A stretch of DNA of 29,110 bases from Stentor coeruleus (taxonomy: Eukaryota; Ciliophora; Heterotrichea; Heterotrichida; Stentoridae): the NCBI GenBank assembly GCA_001970955.1, contig MPUH01000928.1, positions 1 through 29,110 of the forward strand, read 5' to 3'. The notes beneath the pieces were generated by a model. It searched no databases, was not told the DNA's origin, and worked only from the letters and a program-made list of their open reading frames with translations. The translations under genes were made by a program, and so were the position numbers. This document shows positions 15,767 through 25,672 of this stretch, one piece after another; the stretch's first letter is position 1; each line of letters opens with the position of its first letter.

Positions 15767-18712
15767 CTAATTGATTTTTTCCCAGTTATGAAAAGTCCAA
15801 TACTTATCGCATATGACTTTATCTATATTCGACTTTTTCTTGCAGTGTCTAAATCCATTCCCTTGTTCTAATTGTCCACATTTATTCCCTCCTTTACAAG
15901 CTAGATAATGTTTATGAACTCTATTAAAGCAAAAATCATTGCAACTGCTATTATCCCCTTTATTCTGATGTATATTAGCTTTATGTTGTCCTTTATGTCC
16001 GAAATTTCTACTACAATAAGTTCCACATTCTTCAACTGGACATTTAACATCACAAGAATGATATTTAATATCACAAAAATGTGGACCTTCATGACCTTTA
16101 ACCCCTGCAGGTAAATTTCCTATACAGTTTACTTTTCCTGAACTAGAGCAACTTCCTTGTTTTTCACATTTTTTAGGACATCTATGAGGTTGTTCACATA
16201 AACTTATTCCTGAGTATCTTGAATCTGCGCAAGGTATTTGACAAATTTCACATCTTTTTATTTGTATAGCAGTCGGTGGTGGGAGTTTAGGGATTTCAAT
16301 AACCTTTTTAATTGCAGGTTCAACGTTTTTCGACATTATTCCAATGTTTTGGCGAATTTCTACTTTTGGCTCACTTGGAGGTTTAATTTCGATAGGTTGA
16401 TTAGGTTTTTTTTGTACTTGGGCTGGAAGATTAGGCTTTTTCACATCAACTTGAAAAGGGTTTTGACTAAAAACTGGGGGTTTTATTTCGTTGCTAGGGT
16501 TTCTTATATCTTTTTGCTGACTTGGTGGAGGTTTTATTATGGGATTTGTTATTTTTATATCTTGTCTTGCTTGATTTTCTAATGTCCTTCCTGGTGGAAT
16601 AACAAACATTTGCGGTTGTTTTGCATCTTCAGGATTTAGTTCTATAAAAACAGGAGTTTTTTTCTCTTCTTCTCTTCTTGGGTTATTATAAAATGGTCTA
16701 TTATCTTCATAAAGTAACGGGCCTGTTTCTGGAAACTGTTCAATAACAGGGATATCAATAAAATCAGGAGAACTATTGTCTCTTTCTAATTCAAATGAAT
16801 CTCTACGTTGATTTTCTTCTTTTTTTATTTTTTTTAAGGTAATAGTCTGAGATTTAATAAGATTAATATTTTCTGCCTGATTTTCATTTTTTATTATTTC
16901 TGATCTGTTTTCTTCATATGAATCAAGAGCAGAGTCTTCTTCGCTTTCGGCTTCTGAATTGTAGTTGCTATCTATAATATGACCTGAAGGTTTTATATTA
17001 ATTGGAAAGTGTCTTTTGCTTACTAGATCAGTAAAGTGATTTTTTTTTTCTTGAGTTGTATCGCTCATAATATTCTTCAATGTACTCATAAGCTTCGAAG
17101 ACATCGTCCCATAAAAAGCATTGTTTTCTTTTTTCTTAAAACCTAGTTTCTTTTTTTCTTCTTTGTTTATGATAAAAGTTAAATACTCTAAATCCTTTCC
17201 TTCAATGTAATAGAAAAAAACAGATCTACCATTTGTATCATCTCCAATTTCAATATCTTTTTTCATGCTTTTTAATCTATAAAGTTCCTCATTTTCTTTG
17301 GTTAGTATATAAATAAACTCCAAGGTTCTTAGAAGTATTAATTTTTGCTTATGTTTAAATTTCACACTCATTACTTTGTCTTTAGGATGAACTTGGATAC
17401 TAAGTATTGAAGAGTTTTTATTACTGCTTAAGGGTTTAATAAAAGCCCTTCCTTCATTTGTCACATAAAGTAACTTTTTATCGTAGTAACAGGCGCTTAT
17501 AATAAAACTACAAGTTTCAAGAGGAAGAAAAATCTCATCTTGTTGAACTAAAGAATTTTCATCTATACAGCACAAATAACACTTTTTAGGGTAGTTTTGA
17601 ATAACTACAAACTCAGATTTCGTAGACCCTGAAGCAAGAATAACCCCATCTCCTTGTAAAGTCATAATATGATAAGAAGTTAATTCTGAAATCAAAATTA
17701 TTCTAAAACAAGCACTGCTTTCAAAACGAAGTGATACTAAAATTTCATTTGGAGATATTTCAATACATTGTTCAACTCGAACCTTTTCTATTCTAATAAG
17801 AGAATTGAATATCAAAATCCAATTAGGAGTTATATCAATATTTTCTTTATTAAACGGTGTCGCTTGTTTATAAATGCCAACTCTTTGATATTTTTTAGAT
17901 TTATATGTCGCTTTAATATACTTCAGCATTATTTTTTCATAGCTATCAATTGACTCTTTATAATATTGATTATAACTTGACTCAAATTCTTGCAGATACT
18001 TCATTATATACTGCTGATCAGGTAAAAAGCTCTTAAATGAGCTCAAAAATTTGCTTATAATACTGTCATAATCAAAAGCTGTAAGCAAAATCTGAGTAAA
18101 AAATTCCTGCTTCAAATCAATAACTGAAGTTTTTGAGAAGAAACCTGACGATTCTTTCATTATTTTATCTCTAATAAGAGTATGGATAAGATTTTCTAAA
18201 AGTTTAGTAGTCTCAGTTTCGATCTTGGAGTGTAGTTCATCAAAAAATGTAGACAAATCTTTTACAATGCGATTAAAGTCTAAAGCGATATTAAAAACTA
18301 CCCGACTCGCTGAACTAACAAATGTTTTAACTTCTTTTTTAAGATTTTCTGTCAGCCCACGAGGGATTTTGATAATCCGAGAAGTTAGAATCTGAGCCAT
18401 ACTATTAAAAGTGGACTTATAGTCTAGAGGAAGTTGTAAAGACGATAGTTCGAATTTGAAAAAGTTCATACAACCTGTTCCAGGAGTTATGAAATACTTT
18501 TGGGATGTATAAAGTTCATCCACAATTTTTAATTTTCGGCTTTGTAAAACTAGTTTCTGGTTTTCTGGGATTTTTTCGAATATATGGTCAGCTGATAAGG
18601 CTGAGTGGCCTACACGATGATATTTGCACATGTATAAAGGAGGGAAACGGCAACGGCACATGATCTCTAGCTCCTCAGAACAAGAGTCTGAAAAGCATTT
18701 AAAACTCTCCAT
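15767..18712 (-). CDS. Large B-box-like protein with a C-terminal Cys/His-rich domain
   Basis: 981 residues, no break. Residues 1-45 contain Cys6, 11, 19, 21, 29 and His32, 36, 43, resembling a B-box zinc finger. Residues about 50-270 are helical, as in the coiled coil after a B-box. Residues about 290-540 have short repeated beta-strand patterns that could form a propeller. Residues about 560-830 are charged, then Pro-rich and disordered (IKPPPSQQKDIRNP). The end, about 835-960, is Cys/His-rich (CEICQIPCADS, HRCPKKCEKQGSC, two GHxGxH motifs), somewhat like NFX1-type zinc clusters. The order B-box, helix, propeller recalls TRIM/NHL-type proteins without a RING, so ubiquitin ligase activity cannot be claimed. 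Its start lies 122 bp from the receptor-kinase gene on the other strand. Likely a cytosolic scaffold; function unknown. Confidence 0.6.
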   Translation of the reverse strand: MESFKCFSDSCSEELEIMCRCRFPPLYMCKYHRVGHSALSADHIFEKIPENQKLVLQSRKLKIVDELYTSQKYFITPGTGCMNFFKFELSSLQLPLDYKSTFNSMAQILTSRIIKIPRGLTENLKKEVKTFVSSASRVVFNIALDFNRIVKDLSTFFDELHSKIETETTKLLENLIHTLIRDKIMKESSGFFSKTSVIDLKQEFFTQILLTAFDYDSIISKFLSSFKSFLPDQQYIMKYLQEFESSYNQYYKESIDSYEKIMLKYIKATYKSKKYQRVGIYKQATPFNKENIDITPNWILIFNSLIRIEKVRVEQCIEISPNEILVSLRFESSACFRIILISELTSYHIMTLQGDGVILASGSTKSEFVVIQNYPKKCYLCCIDENSLVQQDEIFLPLETCSFIISACYYDKKLLYVTNEGRAFIKPLSSNKNSSILSIQVHPKDKVMSVKFKHKQKLILLRTLEFIYILTKENEELYRLKSMKKDIEIGDDTNGRSVFFYYIEGKDLEYLTFIINKEEKKKLGFKKKENNAFYGTMSSKLMSTLKNIMSDTTQEKKNHFTDLVSKRHFPINIKPSGHIIDSNYNSEAESEEDSALDSYEENRSEIIKNENQAENINLIKSQTITLKKIKKEENQRRDSFELERDNSSPDFIDIPVIEQFPETGPLLYEDNRPFYNNPRREEEKKTPVFIELNPEDAKQPQMFVIPPGRTLENQARQDIKITNPIIKPPPSQQKDIRNPSNEIKPPVFSQNPFQVDVKKPNLPAQVQKKPNQPIEIKPPSEPKVEIRQNIGIMSKNVEPAIKKVIEIPKLPPPTAIQIKRCEICQIPCADSRYSGISLCEQPHRCPKKCEKQGSCSSSGKVNCIGNLPAGVKGHEGPHFCDIKYHSCDVKCPVEECGTYCSRNFGHKGQHKANIHQNKGDNSSCNDFCFNRVHKHYLACKGGNKCGQLEQGNGFRHCKKKSNIDKVICDKYWTFHNWEKIN

Positions 18713-18834
18713 TAATATAATTGAATGTATGTCTTATTGATTAAATGTATACCATGGGCAAAGTATGATCTAAAACAAGTTTAGTTTCCCTTTTTATTTC
18801 CGAAATTCAATGTAATTAGCCTAGAAAACTAAAA
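18713..18834. promoter_or_regulatory. Short divergent promoter
   Basis: The 122 bp between the start codons of the B-box-like gene (minus) and the receptor-PIP kinase gene (plus) must hold both promoters and both 5' UTRs. No specific motif recognised. Confidence 0.4.
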
Positions 18835-20730
18835 ATGATTATATGGCTTAGAATTATATGCTTGATCTGTGCTCTAGTTTCTGCATTTAGTAGCTTATTT
18901 ACTGCTATAATTCACTGGATTATCCCAAGAATGAGAAGAAACCCAGGACAACTAATTTTTATTCAATCGCATATCCAGATTATTATCGACTTAAATCTTG
19001 TATTTTTCATTGCATTCAGTGATACTTACTATAAGATCCCATGCAAAATATTAGGGATTATTTTCTCTAGCTCCATGGCTTTAAGTTTAGTATTCAACAC
19101 TTGTCTTTCTATAGAAATCTTGTGGAATATTAGGGAAAAAATAGTCACAGGGCATTCAAAAAGGATAAAATTTTATTATGCAGGTGCAATTATTATACCT
19201 TTAGCTTTTGGGGTAGCTGGTTGGCTTTCAGAGAGTTATGGGGAAAATTTTATAGGTATTTGCTTTTTCACTGATAGTTCATTAGCAGATTCTGCTTATT
19301 TTGCTTTTGTTATTCTTTGTATGGCTATTAAAATGCTTACTATGATTGTTAGTTGGAAGCACTGCAAATTTGATAAAAACAATGTTATATTTCAATGTTT
19401 TGTTATTGTTGTTGCGTGTAATATTGTTGATTGTATAACTATGACACTTGCTGTTTTAAGAATAGAAGAAGGTAATGTGGAATATTCATCAGAAATTATA
19501 ATTTTACTTTATACACCACTTGGGTTTGTAATTGCCTTTTTAAGAATTTATAATAAAGAACTGCTAAGGGAATTGTATTGGAAAATATTCCCAAAGTACA
19601 TTTCAAGGTCTGTTACATCATTGTCTGTTATATCAAGTTCTCTCAACTCTGAAGAAGTGTCGATATCTTCTTTGACTCTCCTTAATAACCAGCCTATGAA
19701 TATAGCAGACTACTTTAGCATATCATCAATCAGAGTAAAATTTAAATAGAATCTTGGAAAAATTTTTGTAAGTATTACCTTACGGTTTTCTGCTTTCGAA
19801 CAAGAATATGAAGTTTATTCTTTTTACAACATTTACTACTTTTCTGCAGCCCGTGTTTATAACCTTTTATTAACCAACTCATTAGTTGAGTGTTCAAACT
19901 GTACCATCTATTTAGTACTCTCAGATCAAATTACCTTAAAAGAACATATGCCAAGAGTCTTTGAAAACATTAGAATTTCATCAGGAATTGAAAATCATGA
20001 ACTATTCCAGTATCATTTAATTAGAAATTTCTTCAATAAATCCAATATAAAACAATTAAAAAAATTGCAAAACCTAGAAGGCGGTAAAAGCAATGAATTC
20101 CTTTTTGAAACTTCAGACCGAAAATTTATACTTAAAACAATCAATAGATCTGAGAAAAACTGTCTTATTGATATGGTTGGAGATTATTGTAGAAGATTAT
20201 ATGAATGTCCTCAATCTAAACTTGTTCGTATATTTGGCCTTTATACACTTATTCCAGAAAAAATCAATTTTATTATTATGGAAAATGTTATTCCAAATAG
20301 AGAAAGTATGGTTGTCTTTGATATTAAAGGCAGTAAACTTAATAGAAAAGTCAAAGTTATTAATAAAAAAGTAAAAGGAAAAGTTCTAAAAGACTTAAAT
20401 TTTAGAGAAATGAGGCTTAAAATAATCACAGCTCGTGATGTGTTGGAAATTTTAAGAAAAGATTTTGAGTTATTAAAGGGTTTTGGGGTTATGGATTATT
20501 CTTTGCTTATTGGAATCCCTTATGATGAGGTTAAAGAAGGGAATAATGTTATAATGAGTAATAATGTGAAAATTGCTGTTATTGATTTACTGCAAAGATA
20601 TAATTGTGGAAAAAAATATGAGAAAGGGGTGAAAAGTATTGTATTTAAACGAGAAGATGTATCAGCTGTAAGTCCTAGTTTTTATTATGATAGGCTGTCA
20701 CAAGATTTAAGTATGATATTTGTTAGTTAA
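18835..20730 (+). CDS. GPCR-PIPK: seven-TM receptor fused to a phosphatidylinositol phosphate kinase
   Basis: 626 residues once the 15-nt intron 19735-19749 is removed; unspliced it reads as a 7TM protein and a separate kinase. Residues 1-245 hold seven hydrophobic helices (near 3-30, 40-62, 68-98, 110-132, 154-177, 185-210, 217-242), then FLRIYNKELLREL on the cytosolic side. Residues about 380-620 are a PIP kinase domain: GGKSNEFLF glycine loop (411-419), ATP-binding Lys429 (FILKTI), FDIKGSK near 490, catalytic MDYSLL (548-553), metal-binding Asp579 in IDLLQ, and SAVSPSFYYDRL. All key residues are kept. Fusions of this type are known as Dictyostelium RpkA and oomycete GPCR-PIPKs and would couple an external signal directly to PI(4,5)P2 synthesis at the membrane. 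The substrate class (4-P or 5-P kinase) cannot be set here. Confidence 0.85.
19735..19749 (+). other. 15-nt intron joining receptor and kinase
   Basis: GTAAAATTTAAATAG, phase 0, after AGA 19732-19734. The 66 codons from 19750 to the ATG at 19948 then stay open and in frame with the kinase. This makes a fusion gene more likely than two genes. Confidence 0.88.
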
Positions 20731-21183
20731 TAATTGTAATAGAAAAAAATTATGTATAGTAAAGTTTTAGAGTTTTAGGACAATAGAATACTTTTTGAAA
20801 GGGAAAAATTATTCTTTGCTTACTTTTTATATTTTATGATTGGCTTTTATAAGAAAAATATATAATCATTAAGTTTGTATATAAAAACATAGCATGACAT
20901 AATAAAAAATCTTTATAAATAATTTCCTAATTTTAATCCATTTAAAAGCCTAAAGTATATATTAATCTTAACACCTAACTAAACTGAGATATAAAGAATC
21001 TCTATTTTACTAACTAAAAAAAATGAGTTCTTACTTATAATTTACTAAAACTACCAATATTATTTTCCTTCATATAAAAAATATATACTAAAAGTACACA
21101 TTTCATATATCAAAACTAGTGTTGCCAAGATTACCCTAATCCCACAAACCATAAATTGTTTACCATAAAAAGATTAAATAAAA
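20731..21183. other. AT-rich spacer upstream of the DYRK gene
   Basis: Between two plus-strand genes. No gene seen. The left part is G-leaning and the right part C-rich, as before other plus-strand starts. Confidence 0.45.
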
Positions 21184-22701
21184 ATGAATGTAAAAGTCCT
21201 TCAAAACGCTGATCACTCCTCATCAGTTCCAAAAATCACCCTTCCATTCCAACAACAATACATCCGCGAAATAAACTGCAAACATAAACCACGCTTAGAA
21301 CTAAATCTAAGTTCCAAATCCATATCATCAACCAAAACACCAAGATCATCACTTCTTAACCACTCATCAACTCCAAAAGTTGATATTTTTAAAACCATCA
21401 ACCAAAAACCCACATTAAAAATCTTCCCATTCAAATCCCTTATCAAACCTATATCAATAAAACCAATTGACCGTACTGAAATATTAAAATTCCCAATAAG
21501 TTCTATAGAAATACTAACTTTATGTCCAGAAGTTGAAGATTGGGTTAAAACTGAACTAGAAAATTATACTGAAGTTCATTATTTTTCTAAAGTGTCGAAA
21601 TATAAACCAAAAGACTTTGATGATGATAAAGGAGATTATAAAATTGTTTTTGGAGATGATATTCATTATAGATATGAAATTTTAGATATATTAGGAAAAG
21701 GGAGTTTTGGACAAGTTATTAAAGTTCAAGATCATTTAAGAAAAAAACCTATAGCTTTGAAGATTATTAAAAGTAGACAAAGATATACTGAACAAGCTCG
21801 GATAGAAATAGAGTTATTGAAATTGTTTAGAAATATTGATGTGGAAAATAAATATAATATTGTCCATTTAGAAGATGATTTTGTGTTTAGAGGACATGTG
21901 GTAATGTTTATGTAGATGATAACTTTTGAACTTTTAGGGCTTAATTTGTATGAGTTATTGAAAAGGAATAGTTTTAGAGGATTGTCTGTAGGGTTGGTTA
22001 AAAGGTTTTCTTATAATGTGCTACAGTCATTGGCACTGTTGGCTAAGAATTATGTTATACATTGTGATTTGAAACCTGAGAATGTTTTGCTGTCTGATAC
22101 GAATTTGATGTCTGTGAAGCTCATTGATTTTGGGTCATCATGTTACATCAATCAAAGAGTTTATACTTATATTCAAAGTAGGTTTTACAGAGCTCCAGAA
22201 GTAGTTTTAGGAATTCCTTATACAAGCGCTATTGATATTTGGAGTTTCGGGTGTATCCTTGTAGAACTTTATACTGGGATTCCAATTTTTCCAGCTAAAA
22301 ACGAAAAAGAACTCATCAATTTCATAGTTGAAGTCCTTGGAATGCCCCCAGTATCACTTATAATCCAGGGCACAAGAAGTCAGATATTTTTCAGTGACCC
22401 TTCAGAAAAAGTTAATTTATTAGAATCTAATCTAAAAAAAGCTCCTGGAAGTAGGACAATAAGAAGTATTCTTAAAGGAGCTGATGAAAATTTTATTCAA
22501 ATGATTGAAGGATGCATACAATGGGAACCAAAATGTAGAATCACTGCAATAAATGCACTTAAATCGCCTTGGTTTATAGAAAATGTGGAAACTGCTTCAA
22601 AAACTACTACGAGAAGATGTAAAATCAGTATTGAAGATATCACAAAGCATACACCACAACTTCAGAAATTTATTGCAGGTAGGGCAAATACAATGAAATA
22701 G
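21184..22701 (+). CDS. DYRK-family dual-specificity kinase (DYRK2-like)
   Basis: 500 residues after removing the 15-nt intron 21901-21915. Residues 1-110 are Ser/Thr/Lys-rich and disordered. Residues about 110-160 (LTLCPEVEDWVKTELENYTE, then DDKGDYKIV) match the NAPA/DH-box region found before the kinase domain in class 2 DYRKs. The kinase domain runs from about 164 to 475: GKGSFGQV (171-178), Lys193, HCDLKPEN (Asp290), DFGSS (310), and activation loop YTY (322-324) followed by IQSRFYRAPE. In DYRKs the second Tyr of YxY is autophosphorylated during folding, after which the enzyme phosphorylates Ser/Thr targets in growth and differentiation control. All catalytic residues are present. The class 2 assignment is from the NAPA-like segment. 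Confidence 0.93.
21901..21915 (+). other. 15-nt intron in the DYRK gene
   Basis: GTAATGTTTATGTAG, phase 0, with an in-frame TAG at its end. Removal joins FRGHV to MITFELLGLNLYELL, the expected hinge sequence of a DYRK kinase, which leaves little doubt. Confidence 0.95.
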
Positions 22702-22894
22702 TTGAATTAGTATAATAAAGATTTTAATATAAAATTTATAAAAAAAATGAGATTATGAGTTTAATATAGTAGTATATCACCTTACTAGTAATAACTTTAA
22801 AGTTTGTATCATAATTGTTTGTGATTATATTTAATGATTAAATCACTTATTTAATTATAAATAGATTACTTATAGGAAAAATCATTTATCATAT

Positions 22895-23471
22895 TTACCA
22901 AAAACATAATTCTGAAATAAATCCCAAATAAATATTCCTATAATTAATAATGCAAGATGTACATGTTTTAGATGTTTTTTTATTACTCCAAGTGAGTACT
23001 GAATTATTGAGCTTATTCGCTAAGACATTCATCTTGCACTTTTTACATAAAGTTCTCTCAATCGCAGACACATTGATTTGGGCAAATAATTGCCTTGTCA
23101 TCTTATGTATTCTCTTTTGTATTTATATTCTCAATATTCTTATGCTGTATAATTTTCCAAAGTCTCATTCTCAGCAATCATTTCCTCTAATTGTCCTTCT
23201 AAAACTAAAACCTGTTCTTTCTTCGTTTCTATCGACGAGTATATTTTTTTGCAGCACTTTTCGCATTATTATTCGATTATTCTTCTAATAAAATCCTATT
23301 TTTTATTTCCTCAACATTCTGATTGTGTTTTTTCATAAACTCCTCAAGGCATTTTGCATCAAAGTCCATCAAACCTCGCAATTCCTCATTTTCACCTTTT
23401 ATTGACACCAAACATTTTTGCTCAGCTTTTTCTATATAAATAAAACATTTCCCACTATGTAATAAATCCAT
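22895..23471 (-). pseudogene. Broken coiled-coil/Cys-rich gene
   Basis: Three protein-like stretches on the minus strand lie in different frames. 23471-23277 (64 codons) is charged and helical (ENEELRGLMDFDAKCLEEF). About 23265-23135 starts CEKCCKKIYSSIETKKEQV and continues as a coiled coil (LVLEGQLEEMIAENETLENY). 23101-22895 (68 codons) has two CxxC pairs (TLCKKC, KTCTSC). No GT-AG intron of 15-16 nt lies at the junctions, so it looks like one gene broken by indels. It lies just beyond the 3' end of NLE1. Alternatives are two small separate genes or assembly errors. No family recognised. Confidence 0.4.
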
Positions 23472-23495
23472 TTATCTTAACTACAGACAAGCTAT

Positions 23496-24899
23496 TTAGT
23501 TTCTCCATATGTTTAATATTCGGTCACGTCCTCCTGAAGCCATTTTTCTCCCATCTGGACTCCAGTCTAAAGCAAATACTTGATCTGCGTGTCCAGGTAA
23601 ATCAACAAGAAGACCTTTTTTTTTCATTCCCCATATTTTAACTGTACTATCTTTAGATGCACTTGCAATCATTCTTGAATCTGCAGACCATGAAATTTGA
23701 TAAACAGCCCCAACATGGCTTCGAAAAGATGCTAAATATTGTCCAGTGAATCCTTCCCATAGTTTAACACTTTTATCATTAGAAGCTGATGCTATAAAAT
23801 GCCCATCTGGAGAAAATAATACTTGGGTTATTAACTGTTGATGACCTGTCATTCTAGCCACTGAGGTTGAAGATGTTTCTGGTGTCCATAAAAAAAGTGT
23901 GAAATCGTCAGAACACGATACAATCCTTTCCCCTTTACCCAAAAGTTTTAAATACCTTTTTCTCGATGTTTCAAGCTTATCTTCTTCTGTTTCTGCCTGA
24001 GTTTCAGACCCAGGTTCATAATATCCGGTACGAAGTGCAAAATCTGTACTACAAGATAAATGATTAACCCAATGCCCATGACCTTTAAGTTCTCTAATCA
24101 TAACACACGTTTCACTACTATTCCAAACTTTTACAGTTCGATCTTGTGATGAAGTATATAAATATCCATTTCCTCCCCATATAATTTTAGTTACAGCAGC
24201 AGTATGTCCACTTATACTATATATAAGATTATGTGTATCTGTATTCCACACTTTAACTGTATGGTCTTTGCTTGAAGAAGCTAAATGATTACATTTTTGG
24301 TTTCTATGATATGGTTCCCAAGACAAAGATGTTACCCATTTCCTATGTGCATTTATAGCTTTACCTTTTTGTTCTCCTGTTTCTGGATCCCAAAGACGAA
24401 TATTCCCATCAACACCAGCACTAGCTAAAGTTTTCCCATCAGGAGACCAAGATACAAATAACACCCAGTTATTATGACCTTTCAATGTACGATATGGGGT
24501 TTCTGTATCCACATCCCAAATACGCACATCAGCATCACCTCCACCTGTTGCTAAAGCATTACCATTAGGACTGTATTGAACACATAATATTGATTCTGTA
24601 TGGCCTTCAAGACAACTTGTTGCACGAGTTGCTGGGGCTACATGAAATAAACTTTGAGGATGGAAAGTTAAAGGGACAACTATTTCTGTGGAATGACTTG
24701 CTTCTTGGACTGCTTTTTTTAATGTATCTCTAACTTCAATTTGTTGTAGGTAGAATGTATACTCATCTTCAGATTCCTTGATGGAGTTAAGGAGAGATTG
24801 GAGGATATCAGGAGTTGAGTCGTCAGGCATGTCTAATTGAGGACCTACAGGCTCACCTTCACCGTTGTAAAACTGGACTATAAGCCTTATGTCACTCAT
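23496..24899 (-). CDS. NLE1: Notchless/Rsa4, 60S ribosome assembly factor
   Basis: 467 residues. The N-terminal NLE domain (about 1-95, ubiquitin-like) binds the MIDAS domain of the AAA ATPase Rea1/Midasin, which strips assembly factors from the pre-60S particle in the nucleolus and nucleus. From about residue 95 an eight-bladed WD40 propeller follows, with repeats such as SLEGHT/CLEGHTESILCV, TLKGHNNWVLFVSWSPDGK and LPGHADQVFALDWSPDGRK. Family-specific stretches include LKGHGHWVNHLSCSTDFALRTGYYEP and CSDDFTLFLW, which match human NLE1 closely. Length equals the usual 470-515 residues. No intron. The 3' end is 24 bp from the broken coiled-coil gene; the 5' flank is a long divergent promoter shared with the C2 gene. 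Confidence 0.96.
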   Translation of the reverse strand: MSDIRLIVQFYNGEGEPVGPQLDMPDDSTPDILQSLLNSIKESEDEYTFYLQQIEVRDTLKKAVQEASHSTEIVVPLTFHPQSLFHVAPATRATSCLEGHTESILCVQYSPNGNALATGGGDADVRIWDVDTETPYRTLKGHNNWVLFVSWSPDGKTLASAGVDGNIRLWDPETGEQKGKAINAHRKWVTSLSWEPYHRNQKCNHLASSSKDHTVKVWNTDTHNLIYSISGHTAAVTKIIWGGNGYLYTSSQDRTVKVWNSSETCVMIRELKGHGHWVNHLSCSTDFALRTGYYEPGSETQAETEEDKLETSRKRYLKLLGKGERIVSCSDDFTLFLWTPETSSTSVARMTGHQQLITQVLFSPDGHFIASASNDKSVKLWEGFTGQYLASFRSHVGAVYQISWSADSRMIASASKDSTVKIWGMKKKGLLVDLPGHADQVFALDWSPDGRKMASGGRDRILNIWRN

Positions 24900-25672
24900 T
24901 AAGATGATAATAATTTGATTTTTTTTTTTAAGAGATTGATTGTTGTTTGTTTATGATAGGGAGATTAATAAAAAGATTTTATGATAGAGATAGAAAATAT
25001 TAATGCTGTGTGAAGGATTTTGGTTTTGTTGTTTGGGGATTTTTAGGTGTTAAGAATTTATGATATTTAGGATTTTTTATGATTGGAGATTATGTTTTGG
25101 CGTAGTCTAGTTTTTGATAATGAGGAAGATGTAAGAATTTATGAAATTGTGAGAATAGTTTGGTATATGGGTCAATGTAAACAGGGATAATACTGAAATT
25201 AAAGATAAAAAGTGGATTCTATAAGATTGATAAAAAGTTGAGTATTATTTGTGGATGCAAAACTTTTTTTTGGATAACTAACCTTAGCATGTCCTAAAAA
25301 TTAATCTATATATTTTACTCCAGATCTCTTAAAAAATTCATATCTTAGTTTATTCTAATAATATTCATTACAAACTACAAAATCCTATTTCTCTTAGCCA
25401 CTTACTTTAAAAAAAACCTATTCAGAAAAACCCATAACTCCTCATATAATAAAAAAATCAATCTCTTAATCTTATTCTACACCATAACCGAATATCTATT
25501 TTAAATATCAAATCTAAAGCAAAATCATATCATCAATCACATGCATGCATAAAACAAAATCATATAAAATCCTTAAACTAAAATACTAATTTAAAACCTT
25601 TTCATTATCCCTAAATCTATCTTCCAATTATTAAATAGGAATATTATATAAGTAAATAGCGTAAAATAATTT
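24900..25672. promoter_or_regulatory. Divergent promoter region with sharp GC-skew reversal
   Basis: Between NLE1 (minus) and the C2 gene (plus). No gene seen. On the plus strand about 24,900-25,260 has roughly ten times more G than C; about 25,270-25,660 has several times more C than G. The change lies near 25,265, close to the middle. Confidence 0.5.
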
